5,569 bases of DNA from Bradyrhizobium sp. (GTDB taxonomy: Bacteria; Pseudomonadota; Alphaproteobacteria; Rhizobiales; Xanthobacteraceae). Where the stretch lies: NCBI GenBank assembly GCA_013695565.1, contig JACDAG010000172.1:1-5569 (forward strand). Direction: 5' to 3'. The notes below the pieces were generated by a model, which worked only from the letters and a program-made list of their open reading frames with translations, was not told the DNA's origin and searched no databases. Within the stretch, counting starts at the first letter, position 1, and the number at the start of each line of letters is the position of its first letter. A program made the translations under genes and the position numbers. Positions 4,287-5,569 of this stretch are shown here, one piece after another.

Positions 4287-5048
4287 TCAATTACCTACAA
4301 ACGGACCGAGCGTCTCCCCGATGTCGTGCCTGATCACGAGGTCGGCGACGTCATCCTGTTCGGTCGGCTCATTATTGATAATGACGAGCCTGGCGCCACA
4401 GTTCTTGGCCATCAGCGGAAAACCTGCGGCGGGCCAGACCACTAGCGAGGATCCGATCGCCAGGAACAGGTCGCATTGCTGGACCAGTTCCGTGGCGCGG
4501 CGCATCGCGTCTTCCGGCATCGCCTGTCCAAACGAAATGGTCGCGGTCTTGACCGGCTCGTCGCACACGGTGCAGTCGGGCGCGCTGCCGGTCTCGTCGA
4601 AGCGCGCTTTGACCCACGGCAGATCGTAGGCCTGCCCACAGCCGATGCAGCGGGCATAGGTAGTGTTGCCGTGCAGTTCGACCACGTCGATGGCCTTGAA
4701 CCCTGAGACCTGATGCAGATTGTCGATGTTCTGGGTGATGATCGCGGGGATCTTGCCGGCTTTGTAGAGCGAGGCCAGCGCCCGGTGTCCTCGGCCCGGT
4801 TTGGCTGCGGCGAAGGTCGGCTCCATCGCAAAGCGCCGCCGCCAGGCCTCGTCACGCGCGTTGGGACTGGCGACGAATTCGTCGAACGGAATCGGACGAT
4901 TGCGCGTCCACAGCCCGCCGGGCGAGCGGAAATCGGGAATGCCGCATTCGGTCGAGATGCCGGCACCGGTGAAGGGAATGATGGATGAGGCCTCGGCGAT
5001 CATGTTGCCGAGCTGTTCGACGCCACTGCGAAGGTCCGGTGCGATCAC
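4287..5048 (-). CDS. cobB: NAD-dependent protein deacylase, CobB/Sir2 family
   Basis: A complete 253-residue sirtuin, which removes acyl groups from lysines using NAD and yields nicotinamide and O-acyl-ADP-ribose; it is cytoplasmic. Motifs in order: GAGIST (28-33) and GIPDFRS (36-42) for NAD binding; TQNIDNLH (105-112); catalytic His126 in ELHG; four zinc-binding cysteines at 134, 137, 159 and 162; GSSLVVWPAA (199-208); INNEPTEQD (224-232). The core is intact and of normal bacterial length. The Tyr-x-x-Arg pair that marks desuccinylases such as E. coli CobB appears to be Glu67/Arg70 by rough alignment, so deacetylation is the safer guess. The start is GTG 5048, with an in-frame stop upstream, no clear ribosome site and a five-C run just before it. 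It is read towards the cold-shock gene, 199 nt away, and is probably a separate unit. Confidence 0.95.
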   Translation of the reverse strand: MIAPDLRSGVEQLGNMIAEASSIIPFTGAGISTECGIPDFRSPGGLWTRNRPIPFDEFVASPNARDEAWRRRFAMEPTFAAAKPGRGHRALASLYKAGKIPAIITQNIDNLHQVSGFKAIDVVELHGNTTYARCIGCGQAYDLPWVKARFDETGSAPDCTVCDEPVKTATISFGQAMPEDAMRRATELVQQCDLFLAIGSSLVVWPAAGFPLMAKNCGARLVIINNEPTEQDDVADLVIRHDIGETLGPFVGN

Positions 5049-5072
5049 GGGGGATATCCGACTTTTTGCAAA

Positions 5073-5155
5073 GCGTTTTCAAGCGAAGTGGAGACCGGTT
5101 CGCATGGCAATCAAGTTTAAGCAGATTGCGTAGACTTATCTGCGGTAGAAAACGC
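5073..5155. repeat. Nested palindromic intergenic repeat element
   Basis: The outer arms GCGTTTTC (5073-5080) and GAAAACGC (5148-5155) are perfect 8-bp inverted repeats. Inside lies a second perfect dyad, GCAGAT (5121-5126) with ATCTGC (5138-5143), around an 11-nt loop. There is no coding frame. The text around both arms (TTTTCAAGCGAAGTGG and GAAAACGCGTCAAAAC) resembles an intergenic element I recall as dispersed in Bradyrhizobium and Rhodopseudomonas genomes; that recollection needs a search. It lies between the sirtuin start and a candidate upstream promoter, so it may be transcribed as part of the sirtuin leader. Confidence 0.6.
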
Positions 5156-5177
5156 GTCAAAACAAGAACCCGCGCCG

Positions 5178-5205
5178 ACTATAGCACGGCCGATCGGATT
5201 GCCAG
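5178..5205 (-). promoter_or_regulatory. Candidate promoter for the sirtuin gene
   Basis: On the minus strand CTGGCA (5205-5200) and TATAGT (5183-5178) are 16 bp apart. The -10 box matches consensus at 5 of 6 bases and the -35 box at 4 of 6. Transcription would run through the palindromic element and give a leader of about 120 nt before GTG 5048. A second, poorer pair closer in (TTGAAA 5082-5077 with GATATC near 5058-5053) would give an almost leaderless message. Confidence 0.4.
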
Positions 5206-5235
5206 ACCAGTGCGCCGGCCCGATCTACGCGGCCT

Positions 5236-5472
5236 CTACGCAGCTTTGGCGACCGGCTCTTTCGGTTCCCGCACCTCTTCGGCCTTCTTGACCTTGGCGA
5301 CGGGGACGCCCTCCGGCTTCTTCACGGGCTTGCCGTACTGGGCGAGCTTTTCCAGTTCCGCCTCGAGCTCGGCGCGGCGCACGGCGACCTTCTCGAACAG
5401 TTTGTCGGTGGCGTGCTCGCGAAGGCTTGCAAGTTCTTCGATACCAAGTGAATCCAGATCGATCTTTGCCAT
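5236..5472 (-). CDS. Short H-NS-like protein lacking the DNA-binding domain
   Basis: A 78-residue protein. Residues 1-47 (MAKIDLDSLGIEELASLREHA, then KLFEKVAVRRAELEAELEKLAQYG) are strongly helical and resemble the N-terminal dimerisation region of the H-NS/HvrA family of Alphaproteobacteria. Residues 48-78 are a Lys/Pro/Ala/Glu-rich low-complexity tail. The usual C-terminal DNA-binding motif (Tyr-x-x-Pro, then Trp-x-Gly-x-Gly) is absent. The product may bind DNA weakly through its basic tail or modulate full-length H-NS-like partners; both are inference. ATG 5472 is chosen because GGGAGG lies 5 nt upstream, an excellent ribosome site. The frame stays open further upstream without support. An unrelated coiled-coil protein is the main alternative. 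Confidence 0.8.
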   Translation of the reverse strand: MAKIDLDSLGIEELASLREHATDKLFEKVAVRRAELEAELEKLAQYGKPVKKPEGVPVAKVKKAEEVREPKEPVAKAA

Positions 5473-5479
5473 TGGCACC

Positions 5480-5518
5480 TCCCGTTTTCTTTCGCTACCG
5501 GGAAGGTGCGCAAGCGAC
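5480..5518 (-). promoter_or_regulatory. Ribosome site and possible promoter of the H-NS-like gene
   Basis: The minus-strand GGGAGG at 5483-5478 is the strongest ribosome site in the window and fixes the start at 5472. About 20 nt further upstream, TTGTCG and TAGCGA are separated by 17 bp, with moderate agreement to the -35 and weak agreement to the -10 consensus. The remaining sequence to the window edge shows no other supported feature. Confidence 0.35.
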
Positions 5519-5569
5519 AAGCAGCGCGCCGCCCTTATCCACCGCCTTTGGGTGTGCCTTGGCTTTGCA

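Noticed and set aside
5495..5569. Open minus-strand frame from the right edge ending at TAG 5497-5495, a possible C-terminus of a further gene
   Set aside because: Only 24 codons are visible, with no recognisable residues, and the stretch probably contains the promoter of the H-NS-like gene; too little to call.
1..5569. General stress (EcfG-type) promoters, GGAAC-N16/17-CGTT
   Set aside because: Every intergenic GGAAC I found on either strand lacks CGTT at the right distance.

Overview
The window reads as ordinary chromosomal DNA from a GC-rich alphaproteobacterium, most likely of the Bradyrhizobium/Rhodopseudomonas group. This rests on the protein flavour (sirtuin, tandem cold-shock-domain protein, DUF192 protein, short H-NS-like protein), on the high G+C, and on an intergenic palindromic element near 5073-5155 that resembles one I remember from that group. 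No mobile element, integrase, CRISPR array or defence system is visible.

Layout. The plus strand carries the left part. The end of one ABC-transporter permease (1-107) overlaps by 4 nt with a complete second permease of the NitT/TauT/SsuC type (104-877). After these comes a possible 10-codon leader peptide with two adjacent Trp codons (945-977), which runs straight into a strong rho-independent terminator (979-1008). A 78-residue hypothetical gene (1023-1259) starts only 14 nt after the T-tract. From 1283 to the right end everything is on the minus strand. In order along the coordinates these are two small hypothetical genes (1283-1525, 1604-1855), a secreted CAP/SCP-domain protein (1956-2531), tRNA-Pro(UGG) (2598-2674), an exported DUF192 protein (2759-3256), a double cold-shock-domain protein (3422-4087), a CobB-type sirtuin (4287-5048) and a short H-NS-like protein (5236-5472). 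No intergenic stretch exceeds about 200 nt.

How the genes relate. The two permeases probably form one heterodimeric import channel; the ATPase and binding protein would lie to the left, outside the window. The minus-strand genes are separated by 66-199 nt gaps and look individually transcribed. Several concern adaptation (cold-shock protein, sirtuin, H-NS-like protein), but nothing shows that they act as one system.

The most interesting signals are regulatory. One is the Trp-Trp leader with its terminator, placed in front of a gene that is not a trp gene. Another is a pair of partly exclusive helices in the presumed leader of the cold-shock gene. A third is the nested palindromic repeat between the sirtuin and the H-NS-like gene. 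All promoter calls were made by eye and are weak.
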